In this document: positions 43,770-52,991 of the stretch, one piece after another
How the letters are laid out: each line of letters begins with the position of its first letter
How positions within the stretch are numbered: the first letter of the stretch is position 1
Origin: Thalassobacterium sedimentorum
GTDB lineage: Bacteria; Verrucomicrobiota; Verrucomicrobiia; Opitutales; Coraliomargaritaceae
Direction: 5' to 3'
Assembly: GCF_031127905.1 (NCBI RefSeq)
Contig: NZ_JARXIC010000009.1
Coordinates: forward strand, 1-64,000
Length of the DNA: 64,000 nt
Made by a program: the position numbers and the translations under genes
The notes under the pieces: generated by a model
What the model saw: only the letters and a program-made list of their open reading frames with translations
What the model was told of the DNA's origin: nothing
Databases searched by the model: none

Positions 43770-44585
43770 ATGAACGATCTATCACGTCTCGCCATCCACA
43801 CGATGACAACCAAGCCATGGGACCTCCCCACAGCTTGTGCCAAATATGCTGCCGCAGGCGTCCCCGGCCTAGGCCTGTGGCGTCAATGGCTCGAGGGCCG
43901 CCCACTGACTGAGTCCAAAAAGATACTCGACGACCACGGCCTCAAAGCCGTGTCCCTAGTGCGCAGTGGTTTTTACCCATATATTAATACGGCAGAGAAA
44001 CAGGCCGCCTTTGACGATAACATCAAAGCACTAGACGAAGCTGCTGCTGTCGGCGCCCCACAGGTCGTACTTGTCTGTGGTGCTAAACCAGAGCTCAGCC
44101 TATCCGAAAACCGGCGCCACATTACTGAAGGAATTGCCTCCCTCACAGAGCATGCCAGCCAAGTCGGCGTCAAATTATCCATAGAACCCTTACACCCCAT
44201 GTACGCCGACTGCCGCAGTGCAGTCAATACAATCGGTCAATGTAACGATATTCTGGATCAAATCGGAGATGAATGGGTAGGTATCGCAGCCGATGTGTAT
44301 CACATTTGGTGGGATCCCACTTTAGAACAAGAAGTGAAACGAGCAGGTAAGCGCATCATCGGATTCCACGTTTGCGATTGGATGACGCCAACGGCCGACA
44401 TGCTAAACGATCGTGGCCTAATGGGTGAAGGTTGCATCGATAATCGCGGCATACGCCAGCTCGTCGAAAGCGCGACCGGCTTTGCCGACTGGATCGAAGT
44501 CGAAGTATTTTCAACCCGCCACTGGGCAACGGATCAAGACGCTTACCTACAGAAGATCATTCAAGCTTACCAGCAACACGTTTAA
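43770..44585 (+). CDS. Sugar phosphate isomerase/epimerase-like TIM-barrel protein, second
   Basis: 271 residues from the ATG at 43770, preceded by AAGG; an in-frame ATG at 43740 overlaps the previous gene. The barrel signatures are AAGVPGLGLWRQWLEGRP, GAPQVVLVCGAKPELSLSEN, VKLSIEPLHPMYADCRSAVN, VGIAADVYHIWWDPTLEQEV, IIGFHVCDWM and WIEVEVFS, supplying the Glu-Asp-His-Glu metal centre. It is only distantly similar to the preceding barrel protein. It resembles the myo-inositol/2-keto sugar isomerase group (IolE/IolI/hydroxypyruvate isomerase type), but the exact reaction cannot be told. It is followed by a Gfo/Idh gene after 61 bases. Confidence 0.85.
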   Translation: MNDLSRLAIHTMTTKPWDLPTACAKYAAAGVPGLGLWRQWLEGRPLTESKKILDDHGLKAVSLVRSGFYPYINTAEKQAAFDDNIKALDEAAAVGAPQVVLVCGAKPELSLSENRRHITEGIASLTEHASQVGVKLSIEPLHPMYADCRSAVNTIGQCNDILDQIGDEWVGIAADVYHIWWDPTLEQEVKRAGKRIIGFHVCDWMTPTADMLNDRGLMGEGCIDNRGIRQLVESATGFADWIEVEVFSTRHWATDQDAYLQKIIQAYQQHV

Positions 44586-44646
44586 CCATAGGGCGTGACA
44601 AGTCACCTCCTACAAACCCTTCAAACCAAACCTCAATATACAATCT

Positions 44647-45798
44647 ATGAAAACACACAAAATCGGCATAATCATGAACGGCGTCACTGGACGCATGGGT
44701 ACCAACCAGCATTTGCTTCGTTCCATCGACGCAATCATTAAACAAGGCGGCGTCAAAATCAGCCCAACTGAGTGCATCATGCCTGACCCGATTCTAGTCG
44801 GTCGCAATGAAACCAAGCTCAAGGATCTGATCGCCAAGACCAGCGTTGAAAAATACACAACTGACCTCGATAGCGTCATGACGGACCCAGCTTATCCGAT
44901 CTATTTCGATGCACAAACCACGCTGCGTCGCTTCGCTGCCGTCAAGGCCGCCGCAGCAGCAGGCAAGCACGTCTATTGTGAAAAGCCAACCGCCATCAAA
45001 ACCGAAGATGCTTACGAACTTTATAAGATCTGCCGCGATGCAGGCGTCAAAAACGGCGTTGTGCAAGACAAGCTCTGGCTGCCAGGCATGCAAAAATTCC
45101 AACGCTTAGTTGATAATGATTTCTTCGGCGAAATCCTCTCAGTGCGCGGCGAATTCGGCTATTGGGTATTTGAAGGTCACTCGATTCCCGCTCAGCGCCC
45201 TTCATGGAACTACCGCAAAGAAGATGGAGGTGGCATGATCGTCGATATGCTCTGCCACTGGCGCTACGTAATCGATAACCTGTTCGGTAAAGTAAAGAGC
45301 GTGTCATGTCTCGCAGCCACTCACATCCCAGAGCGTGTCGACGAAGCAGGCAAGCCATACAAGTGCACAGCTGACGATTCAGCTTACTCCACTTTTGAAC
45401 TCGAAAATGGTGTCGTCTGTCACTTCAACTCCTCCTGGAACGTTCGCGTGCGCCGTGACGATCTGCTCACGATGCAAGTCGACGGCACTAAGGGCTCCGC
45501 AATCGTCGGACTACGCGACGTATGGACTCAACACTACGGCAACACTCCACGCCCCATCTGGAATCCAGATGTCAAAAATCCCATCGATTTCTTCGAAGGT
45601 TGGCAAAAAGTGCCTGAGCAAGAAGAATACGACAATGCATTCAAGATCCAATGGGAGCTATTCTTACGTCACGTAGTTCTGGACGAGCCTTTCCGCTGGG
45701 ATCTGCTCGAAGGCGCCAAGGGAGTTCAACTTGCCGAACTCGGCATCGAAAGCTCGGACAAGCGCAAGTGGATCGATTTACCAGAACTAAAAGCCTAA
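44647..45798 (+). CDS. Gfo/Idh/MocA family oxidoreductase
   Basis: 383 residues. KIGIIMNGVTGRMGTNQHLL (5-24) is the Rossmann loop in a GxxGRMG form, FDAQTTLRRFAAVKAAAAAG precedes KHVYCEKPTAIKTEDAYELY with the EKP motif. GGGMIVDMLCHWRYVIDNLF and the conserved His in the following strand belong to the catalytic domain. The enzyme should use NAD(P) to oxidise a sugar or cyclitol, giving a keto intermediate for the two isomerases encoded just upstream. The second Gfo/Idh protein in the window, at 22949, is only distantly related. Confidence 0.88.
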   Translation: MKTHKIGIIMNGVTGRMGTNQHLLRSIDAIIKQGGVKISPTECIMPDPILVGRNETKLKDLIAKTSVEKYTTDLDSVMTDPAYPIYFDAQTTLRRFAAVKAAAAAGKHVYCEKPTAIKTEDAYELYKICRDAGVKNGVVQDKLWLPGMQKFQRLVDNDFFGEILSVRGEFGYWVFEGHSIPAQRPSWNYRKEDGGGMIVDMLCHWRYVIDNLFGKVKSVSCLAATHIPERVDEAGKPYKCTADDSAYSTFELENGVVCHFNSSWNVRVRRDDLLTMQVDGTKGSAIVGLRDVWTQHYGNTPRPIWNPDVKNPIDFFEGWQKVPEQEEYDNAFKIQWELFLRHVVLDEPFRWDLLEGAKGVQLAELGIESSDKRKWIDLPELKA

Positions 45799-45890
45799 GC
45801 CAAAATACGTTCATTAGTTTCTGTATGCAAGGCTAAGGTCCTGAATCGCAGTGAACTGGCAAACTCAAAAACGGCTAACTTAATTAGACT

Positions 45891-46673
45891 ATGACAACTA
45901 CAAACAAACCAGTCGCGTTCATCACTGGCGGCTCTCGCGGCATAGGCTTCGGCTGTGCTTCACAGCTCGCTAAATTAGGCTTTAACATCGCCATCAACGG
46001 TATGCGTGATGAATCGGCACTTGCTGAACCCATCGCCGAACTTAAAGCACTCGGCGCAGAGGTCGTCTATTGTCAGGGCGACATTGGATCCGCCGATGCA
46101 CGCGCTGCCATGCTCGACAAGATAAAGACGAACTTCGGCAAGCTCAATATCCTGGTCAACAATGCAGGCGTTGCGCCCAAAGAGCGAAAGGATATCCTCG
46201 AAGCGAGTGAAGAGAGCTTCGATCATGTCGTCGGTACCAATGTCAAAGGACCTTACTTCTTAAGCCAGGCTGCAGCCAACTGGATGATCGAACAAAAAGC
46301 CGCGAATGCGGACGAATTCTTCAGTATCATAAACGTAGGTTCTATATCGGCTACAGTCGTCTCTGTCAACCGGGGAGAATATTGTGTATCGAAAGCAGGC
46401 ATTGCGATGATGTCACAACTGTTTGCCGCTCGTCTCGGGGAGTTTGGTATTCCTGTTTATGAAATTCGACCAGGTGTGATTAAGACCGATATGACCAGTG
46501 GTGTCACCGGTAAATATGATGCCCTCATTGAAGATGGTCTTTGCGTAACCAAACGTTGGGGCTTTCCGCAAGATATCGGTAAAGCAGTCGGTTCACTCGC
46601 GAGTGGAGACTTCCCCTACTCAACAGGACAGGTGATCATGGTCGACGGAGGCCTAACAATGCCACGATTATAG
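45891..46673 (+). CDS. Short-chain dehydrogenase/reductase, 3-ketoacyl-ACP reductase-like
   Basis: 260 residues of the classical SDR family. FITGGSRGIGFGCASQLAKL (10-29) is the TGxxxGxG cofactor loop, LNILVNNAGVAPK the NNAG motif, INVGSISATVVSVN the Ser of the catalytic set, and GEYCVSKAGI the YxxxK pair. IRPGVIKTDMT is the substrate loop end. FabG-type annotation is likely by similarity, but the gene closes a sugar-catabolic operon, so a sugar or sugar-acid dehydrogenase is more likely. A strong terminator follows. Confidence 0.87.
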   Translation: MTTTNKPVAFITGGSRGIGFGCASQLAKLGFNIAINGMRDESALAEPIAELKALGAEVVYCQGDIGSADARAAMLDKIKTNFGKLNILVNNAGVAPKERKDILEASEESFDHVVGTNVKGPYFLSQAAANWMIEQKAANADEFFSIINVGSISATVVSVNRGEYCVSKAGIAMMSQLFAARLGEFGIPVYEIRPGVIKTDMTSGVTGKYDALIEDGLCVTKRWGFPQDIGKAVGSLASGDFPYSTGQVIMVDGGLTMPRL

Positions 46674-46722
46674 TGACTAAAGAGCCGTCTTCGTAGTCTC
46701 AGGCATTATCAAAATCTAAAAC

Positions 46723-46755
46723 AAGCCGTCTCTCACATCACGAGAGACGGCTTTT
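46723..46755 (+). terminator. Rho-independent terminator
   Basis: AAGCCGTCTCTC (46723-46734), loop ACATCAC, GAGAGACGGCTT (46742-46753), then TTTT. This 12-bp perfect stem with a short T tail lies 50 bases after the SDR stop codon and ends the catabolic operon. The A run before it could make it work in both directions. Confidence 0.9.
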
Positions 46756-46841
46756 CTGCTTTATCGCATACTGCAAGTGCAATTTGTAGATTGATTGTTT
46801 GCGTGCTTTTTATCCAGCTATTCGTTAAACATCTCTCCATC

Positions 46842-47309
46842 ATGCACCAATCCTCTGCAATCAAGAATGAAGCCGCAACAATTCTAGAGCTGTGCCAAGG
46901 TGATCTGATGGCTGCTCTCAAAGTAGCCGAATCACAGCTCAATATAGTTTACACTCGCGCACAGGTCTTAATGAGTCTGGCAGGTATGGTAGTGACTGTA
47001 ACTGGTTTTTCCGGTCGCTTAATTGCTGGTAGCAGCTTCGCTGCGCAGTGCTTTCTTATAGCAGGGCTGCTTCTCTCACTCTGCAGTGCAGCTTGGGTCT
47101 TTCGACGTGTTATGCGCGTACAGTGGATCACGACCCTGGCAAGTGAAGATAAAGAGCATGCACTCGAAAAAGCGATCTACCGGCGCAACCGTAAAACAAC
47201 CGCTTACACAATAGGCGGAACGCTGCTATTTATTGGCCTGCTACTCTACGCCATATCAATCGCACTCATGTTAACCGATCCCGTCACCATTGCGGGCCCA
47301 GTACGATAA
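46842..47309 (+). CDS. Membrane protein of unknown function
   Basis: About 155 residues from the ATG at 46842; a TTG at 46791 is in frame. Residues about 1-30 form an amphipathic helix (EAATILELCQGDLMAALKVA), followed by TRAQVLMSLAGMVVTVTGFS and a second hydrophobic segment (QCFLIAGLLLSLCSAAWVFR) that make a membrane hairpin. A charged linker (ASEDKEHALEKAIYRRNRKT) and a third hydrophobic segment (TIGGTLLFIGLLLYAISIAL) complete it. The pattern vaguely resembles the membrane effectors of the Pycsar/SLATT type, but I see no clear signature. It is 24 bases before the C39-like peptidase gene and probably cotranscribed with it. Confidence 0.65.
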   Translation: MHQSSAIKNEAATILELCQGDLMAALKVAESQLNIVYTRAQVLMSLAGMVVTVTGFSGRLIAGSSFAAQCFLIAGLLLSLCSAAWVFRRVMRVQWITTLASEDKEHALEKAIYRRNRKTTAYTIGGTLLFIGLLLYAISIALMLTDPVTIAGPVR

Positions 47310-47333
47310 TTCAGCCTGAGCACTCGATCCACA

Positions 47334-48512
47334 ATGCCCCTTGAAACTCGTATACAGAAGCATTGCCAGCATTGCAATCGGAGCTTTCCAGCAAAACAAT
47401 CACAGTGCCCCAACTGTAAGCCCAAGCAGCCCAAAACGCCAATCATCTATGCACTAATTCTACTCAGTCTGGTAGCCCTAGGCTCACTTTGCATCCCAGA
47501 ACCCGATACTCCCTCAATATCGCCCCTGCCCCGCCACACACAGCCTACCAACAGCTACAGTAATACGCTAACCACTAAAAAACAGCCACCGGAATCGAAT
47601 ACAATCAGCACCTCACATTTGATTAGCTCTAACCGAACTGCTTCTCCAAATTTCACATTTCCAAGTGTGCCTTCCACAGTCACTGCCCAGCATATAGACA
47701 CTACAGATACTCCTCAACCACCTAGCGCATTCTCTTATTCCAGCTACCAACACACTCAATTCAAACAAAAGAGTACTGTTGAATTTCCTTTCTATGTGGC
47801 AGAAAAAAAATGGAATCCCGAGAACAAACGCTATGATTTTTATCGTGTTGGCATGCTAGGTAACGAATGTATAGTAAATGGTGATATTCGCCGTTATTTT
47901 CTCTCAGAAAACCAAAGCCATTACCCAGAGCCGGCAAGCGGGTGCGGCCCCACGGCCTTACTAAATCTCTACATTTGGTACACAAAATTCGGCCTGATTC
48001 AGGAGTCCATTCGACACTCAGATCCAGCACGCTATAAGCAATTAAAATTTCAAGAAATCGATCGAAGAATTGCAGAATTACAAGGCCAAGCTCGCAGCCC
48101 CACAACTGGCACCAATACCCTGGAACAAGTACTGGCGATCGACGAAATTGTTCAATCCAGTCACAGTCGCGCCCCGGTCCGAATACATTTTGAATATAAA
48201 CAGGCGCCACTAACTATTCGTGATTTTATTGAACTCAGCCGCAACTACAGAGCAGGCATCCTTTCCGTACGCCCTAAAGACAGTCAAACAGGTACATTGA
48301 TGTCTCATCACGCAGTGCTCGTGATACGAGGCGACACTTCTGGTAAAATCAGCATCGCAAATTGGGGACAGTTTTCCCACGGTCGATTAGTCGCCAAATC
48401 CGACGGCCAGTGGTTCATTCCCGACACACCGGATCAGCACGAACTCTTGATCAATCAGTTAACCACACTCATCCCCTTCATACCCACGCACACCTCAACA
48501 AGTCCCCATTAA
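47334..48512 (+). CDS. Zinc-ribbon, membrane-anchored C39-like cysteine peptidase
   Basis: 392 residues. The N-terminus has a zinc ribbon, CQHCNRSFPAKQSQCPNC (Cys 11, 14, 25, 28), then one transmembrane helix (IIYALILLSLVALGSLC), a Ser/Thr/Pro-rich linker of about 90 residues, and a peptidase domain. PEPASGCGPTALLNLYIWYT places the catalytic Cys204 in the C39-like GCGPTA motif. MSHHAVLVIRG (His325 or 326) and SIANWGQ (Asn343) complete the triad. The peptidase domain would lie outside the cytoplasm and the zinc ribbon inside. It follows the membrane protein gene. Substrate and partner are unknown. Confidence 0.8.
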   Translation: MPLETRIQKHCQHCNRSFPAKQSQCPNCKPKQPKTPIIYALILLSLVALGSLCIPEPDTPSISPLPRHTQPTNSYSNTLTTKKQPPESNTISTSHLISSNRTASPNFTFPSVPSTVTAQHIDTTDTPQPPSAFSYSSYQHTQFKQKSTVEFPFYVAEKKWNPENKRYDFYRVGMLGNECIVNGDIRRYFLSENQSHYPEPASGCGPTALLNLYIWYTKFGLIQESIRHSDPARYKQLKFQEIDRRIAELQGQARSPTTGTNTLEQVLAIDEIVQSSHSRAPVRIHFEYKQAPLTIRDFIELSRNYRAGILSVRPKDSQTGTLMSHHAVLVIRGDTSGKISIANWGQFSHGRLVAKSDGQWFIPDTPDQHELLINQLTTLIPFIPTHTSTSPH

Positions 48513-48774
48513 TGGAAACATTACGGCTCTTATCGCATCAGGTCAGACCTAGATTATTTAATGCTACTCTAGCTTGATTGACGGCTTAATATAATTAGAC
48601 TGCTTACGAGTCGATTGGATCTCCCATGGCATCCATAGTCGCTTCAAGGAGTTCCAGCAACTCTTGAGGTCTAAATACATATTCAGGATTTTCGGACAAA
48701 TCATTCATTTCTTCCAGTCCATGTGACCAATAGTTTCATAGACTTGATCGTCAGAGAAAATACATTTATATTAC
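48513..48774. other. Short intergenic region with coding-like traces
   Basis: Between the peptidase gene and menD (convergent). On the minus strand two short frames, IFSDDQVYETIGHMDWKK (48705-48770, no start codon) and MNDLSENPEYVFRPQELL and following (48604-48708, 34 residues), overlap as ATGA. They look like a frameshifted single acidic protein or chance. No terminator hairpin was seen. Confidence 0.3.
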
Positions 48775-50547
48775 TTAAGATACCTCTACTGGAATGGCCA
48801 GTAATTCGAGTAATTTATGACGATCTGCTTTTCGATCACTTTGTAGCTCCAATACACGTATCCCTGACACAAAAGCTGAACTCAGTGCATCAGTAAAATG
48901 AGCCCAATCGATAATTCTCTCGTAGCGCACCCCATAAGCAGCACACAACTGAGCAAAATCAACGTTCTGTGGAGTCGCAAAGTATGACTCAAACGCTGCG
49001 TCCATTTGAGCAACTGGTAAATGCTCAAAAATACCACCACCATTGTTATTAACAAGCACAACTGTGAGCCCTCCCCTCAGTTGGCTGGCAGCCATCAGAC
49101 CATTAGTATCGTGTAGAAAAGCCAGGTCCCCTGTTAACAAAACAGCAGATTCGCCTGCATGCGCTACCCCCAGAGCTGTGCTCAAAGTACCATCGATACC
49201 ATTCGCTCCTCGATTACAAAACACAGCGCAGCCCCGGTCCCCTGCCATCCAAAAATATTCTGCGTAGCGTACACTCATACTGCTCGCCAAAAAGACATTT
49301 GTTTTAAATGGTAAATAACGGGAAAGCAACCAAGCAACTTTTCCCTCGAAAAGACTATCAAGGGCAGTCATCTTCTCATCGAGCGCCCGTGAAGTTTTCA
49401 GCTCCAGGCTCGACCACTGTTTTGCCCATGTAGGATCACTGCGTTGATCTTGTAACTGTTCAGCCAGCAGATGTGTTTCCCCATAAAGTGGCGTAGCCCT
49501 CCGATGCAAAGGATCTGTATTGATCGGTCGTGATGTCAGTAAAAAGGATGCCGTATCAAGTGAACCCAGCCATGCCCGTAACACTTTGCTAGTGGGTAAG
49601 CTACCAATCTGGAGTATCGCAGAAGGTCGTAACGATTCTTCATCCGACAAGTGTCTCAAAAAAGTATCGTAACGTGTAATGAGCGCTGAGTTTTGGCTCG
49701 CGTGGTTACGTAAAGGATTCAGCACATCTGCTAAAACTGGCCAGCCTAATTTAGCAGAAATCATGGCCACCGCATCTGCAAACGCCTCATCACTACAGCG
49801 AGGATTTTCTGCTCCGACAATAATGAGGCCACGACTGTGACTGCTTAAACGCTCAATAGCGACCAGATCGATGCCCCCGCCCGTTAAAACGGCCTCGCAA
49901 GGACGCGTCGATACAGTCGCGGCTTCTGCCAGAGTCGCCGCATCCACAACAGGCGGTCCTGCTTCCAAAGATGGAGCCAGAGGGTCGCGAAAGGGAACAT
50001 TCAGGTGTACCGGTCCAGCATTGGCACCTAAAGAAATACTCACAGCATGCACCAAAGTCTGTCGCAAATAAGCGAGCATTGCCGGCGTAGATTCCGGCAA
50101 GGCCAATTCAGAGAAATGACGCACATGATTACCGTAAAGCTTCAATTGATCAATGCTTTGACCAGAGCTACAATCACGCAGCTCAGGCGGTCGATCCGCA
50201 GTAAGCAATAAGAGTGGAGTGCCACTCATTGACGCCTCCAAAACCGCTGGCCAATAATTCACTGCTGCCGATCCAGAAGTACATACCAAAGCAACAGGTC
50301 GCCGCGATCGTTTCGCCAAGCCTAAGGCATAAAAAGCTGCCGAACGTTCATCAAGTACCGTGAGCGCTTCTATTCGCGCATTACGAGCAGCAGCAATTGT
50401 CAAAGGAGTGGAGCGCGACCCCGGCGATGTCACGATCGTCTGAACTCCCAAACGAGCTAGGACTTCGACCGTCAGTGCCCCCCAGGCAGAATTCACATTA
50501 GAGCGAGCGATGACATCAAATGGTTCAGTTTCAGGCAACAACATCAT
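48775..50547 (-). CDS. menD: MenD, menaquinone biosynthesis SEPHCHC synthase
   Basis: 590 residues, the usual length. This ThDP enzyme joins 2-oxoglutarate to isochorismate in menaquinone synthesis. QTIVTSPGSRSTPLTIAAAR, LDERSAAFYALGLAKRSRR, PVALVCTSGSAAVNYWPAVL, LLTADRPPELRDCSSGQSID and LGVAHAGESAVLLTGDLAFL (followed by HD and NNNGGGIFEHLP, the ThDP/metal site) are the full set of MenD motifs. It stands alone; menF, menB and menC are not in the window. It fits the nearby respiratory operon, since Alternative Complex III oxidises menaquinol. It is divergent from the histidine kinase gene, with 178 bases between them. Confidence 0.93.
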   Translation of the reverse strand: MMLLPETEPFDVIARSNVNSAWGALTVEVLARLGVQTIVTSPGSRSTPLTIAAARNARIEALTVLDERSAAFYALGLAKRSRRPVALVCTSGSAAVNYWPAVLEASMSGTPLLLLTADRPPELRDCSSGQSIDQLKLYGNHVRHFSELALPESTPAMLAYLRQTLVHAVSISLGANAGPVHLNVPFRDPLAPSLEAGPPVVDAATLAEAATVSTRPCEAVLTGGGIDLVAIERLSSHSRGLIIVGAENPRCSDEAFADAVAMISAKLGWPVLADVLNPLRNHASQNSALITRYDTFLRHLSDEESLRPSAILQIGSLPTSKVLRAWLGSLDTASFLLTSRPINTDPLHRRATPLYGETHLLAEQLQDQRSDPTWAKQWSSLELKTSRALDEKMTALDSLFEGKVAWLLSRYLPFKTNVFLASSMSVRYAEYFWMAGDRGCAVFCNRGANGIDGTLSTALGVAHAGESAVLLTGDLAFLHDTNGLMAASQLRGGLTVVLVNNNGGGIFEHLPVAQMDAAFESYFATPQNVDFAQLCAAYGVRYERIIDWAHFTDALSSAFVSGIRVLELQSDRKADRHKLLELLAIPVEVS

Positions 50548-50754
50548 AACATATTTTCTTCATAAACTTCAGATGTCACCTTAAAAGCGCCATCGCTGCG
50601 ATAGGGATTTGACGTTGCCATCGCTCAGTAACTGCCTAACTTACAGATAATAAACTAAGGGGAGCAGTTTGGAAACAATCAGACAATTCGTAGATCTTCA
50701 TGGTGAAAATGCACTCCTATTTCAGTGTCTGCCCCGACACGTCCAATCACACGC

Positions 50755-52929
50755 ATGAATTTCACATCTAGACGTTATCTACTAGTCCCATTAAGTGCGA
50801 TTTGTCTCGTTAATGTTTTTTTGGTTCTAGCAGACACCCTCTACCCTGAACATACTCTTAAGCATCACCTACTAAGTACATTCATCCAGCTCTCTGCTGT
50901 TAGCTTTCCATTCATTTTTGTGGCAGTCTATCTGTCCAACAAGCGCCTACATAAAGAACTGGACGCTTTAAATGCAACGATCGCACAGAGCAAAAATGAA
51001 GAGTATCTGCGCAATCAAAGTATCATCGAAGGTACAGAAGCAGGCACATGGGATTGGAACCTTCAAACGGGTGAATTAGTATTAAATGAACGCTGGGCCG
51101 GTATTATAGGGTACACCCTCGAAGAACTCAAACCCATTGGAATTTCAACCTGGGAGACTACAGTACACCCAGACGACTTACAGGCATCTGAAGCGATGCG
51201 CATCAAACATATTCGCGGGGAAGCTCAATACTACGACACACAATTTAGGCAGCGCCATAAAAATGGTGAATGGCGTTGGATCAATGCACGCGGCAAGGTG
51301 CTCGAATGGACAGAGAACGGCGAAGCACTCAGAATGAGTGGGACCCACATGGACATCACAGTGCAAAAGAAGGCAGAAATCGCACTCAACGAATCGCAAC
51401 GCATGTTGCGTCATGTGCTCGACACCATTCCAGCCCGTGTCTTTTGGAAAGATCGACACAGTCTGTTCTTAGGCTGCAATCAATTACTCGCTGAAGATCT
51501 AGGACAGGAAACTCCAAACGACCTAATCGGGAAGAGCGACTATGACTTCTTTGAAACAACTGAAGCCACACGCTTTCGCGAAGATGATCGCGAAGTCATG
51601 CTTACGGGCATCGGAAAAATCGCCTACGAAGAACCGCTCGAGCCTCCAGGCGGTTCCCCCAGCTGGCTACTCACCTCTAAAGTACCTCTACGCGATCAAC
51701 ACGGTGACATCATCGGCATCTTAGGCACCTATGAAGACATCACCCAGCGCAAACAGACAGAGATTGAGTTAGTACAAGCTAAGGATGAAGCCGAGGCCGC
51801 GAGTAAGGCTAAAAGTGAGTTTCTAGCGGTCATGAGCCATGAAATGCGCACACCACTCAATCCGATATTGGGTTTTGCTGATATCTTATTGGAAACCTGC
51901 CATTCCGAACCAGAAAGAAGCTATCTAAAAACGATCATTAATTCTGCTCACCGACAACTGGCATTGATTGACGACATCCTGCACTATATGCGGATTATTA
52001 GTGATCGCATCGAGCCTAAGTTAGAAACATTTCAACTCGTAGAATTCTGCGAAACACTTGTTAAAGAACTCCAACCCAGCGCACGCCACTTGGAGCTTCG
52101 ATTTGCAATCGATCCGCCTGACAGTATTGATAGACATGTAACAGTTGAAATCGACATACAAATGCTGCGCCGCGTATTAGAGAATCTCTTAAATAACTCT
52201 ATTAAATACACAAAGCATGGCCACATCATCTTGAGGTTATCTATCCACTCAGCGCCAATTCCGATCTTTAGACTCGCCGTCGAAGACACAGGTATAGGTA
52301 TTACAGAATCTCAGCAAAAAAAGCTCTTTGATCCCTTTAGTCAGGCTGACACTTCATATTCACGTAAACACGAAGGCATTGGTTTGGGCTTAGCCATTTG
52401 CGATAAGCTCATCCGGCTACTGAATGGAAACATTCACGTGAAAAGCAGCATCGGTGCAGGTTCTACCTTTACTGTGAGTTTACCGATGAAAATCATCCCC
52501 TCAGTTTCGGGTAAGGCACCGCCAGCGGAAATCGTGTCCAAAAGTAAAAATCAGTTCACTCAGCCCACAAGAATATTGGTGGTGGATGATCAGAACGACA
52601 ATCGACTCGTCGCCCAAGCCCTCATTCAATCCTACAAGGGCGAAGCGATCACAGCAACCAATGGTCAAGAAGCGATCACACTCTGCCAGCAGGAAAGATT
52701 TGACTTGGTACTAATGGATTTATCCATGCCTGTGATGGGAGGTATTGAAGCCTGCGAATGGATACGTGCCCACACAGGCCCCAATCAGACAGCCCCAATC
52801 GTAGCGGTTACCGCAAACGTTAGTCACACAGTGGAAGAAGCATGTTACAACGCTGGAATGAATGCATACATCAGTAAACCAATCCATGCACAACAACTCT
52901 TTCAAACACTGAACGAGCAGCTTAAATGA
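50755..52929 (+). CDS. Hybrid sensor histidine kinase with two PAS domains and a receiver
   Basis: About 724 residues from the ATG at 50755; the GTG at 50725 adds 10 residues. Two transmembrane helices at about 8-55 (LLVPLSAICLVNVFLVLAD and a second) lead to PAS1 (about 85-210, TWDWNLQTGELVLNERWAGI and a WRWINARG PAC end) and PAS2 (about 215-340, LDTIPARVFWKDRHSLFLGC). HisKA has FLAVMSHEMRTPLNPILGF with the phosphorylated His. HATPase shows ENLLNNSIKYTKHG, VEDTGIGI and GIGLGLAIC. The receiver domain (RILVVDDQNDNRLVAQALIQ) has the phospho-Asp in VLMDLSMP and the Lys in ISKPIH. Sensing is probably periplasmic or membrane-linked; the target regulator is unknown. Confidence 0.93.
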   Translation: MNFTSRRYLLVPLSAICLVNVFLVLADTLYPEHTLKHHLLSTFIQLSAVSFPFIFVAVYLSNKRLHKELDALNATIAQSKNEEYLRNQSIIEGTEAGTWDWNLQTGELVLNERWAGIIGYTLEELKPIGISTWETTVHPDDLQASEAMRIKHIRGEAQYYDTQFRQRHKNGEWRWINARGKVLEWTENGEALRMSGTHMDITVQKKAEIALNESQRMLRHVLDTIPARVFWKDRHSLFLGCNQLLAEDLGQETPNDLIGKSDYDFFETTEATRFREDDREVMLTGIGKIAYEEPLEPPGGSPSWLLTSKVPLRDQHGDIIGILGTYEDITQRKQTEIELVQAKDEAEAASKAKSEFLAVMSHEMRTPLNPILGFADILLETCHSEPERSYLKTIINSAHRQLALIDDILHYMRIISDRIEPKLETFQLVEFCETLVKELQPSARHLELRFAIDPPDSIDRHVTVEIDIQMLRRVLENLLNNSIKYTKHGHIILRLSIHSAPIPIFRLAVEDTGIGITESQQKKLFDPFSQADTSYSRKHEGIGLGLAICDKLIRLLNGNIHVKSSIGAGSTFTVSLPMKIIPSVSGKAPPAEIVSKSKNQFTQPTRILVVDDQNDNRLVAQALIQSYKGEAITATNGQEAITLCQQERFDLVLMDLSMPVMGGIEACEWIRAHTGPNQTAPIVAVTANVSHTVEEACYNAGMNAYISKPIHAQQLFQTLNEQLK

Positions 52930-52991
52930 GTTTAGATCCCGGATGATTCTACCACTTAAAGAACATTCAGAACTTCGCCTGCGTTTTCTTC

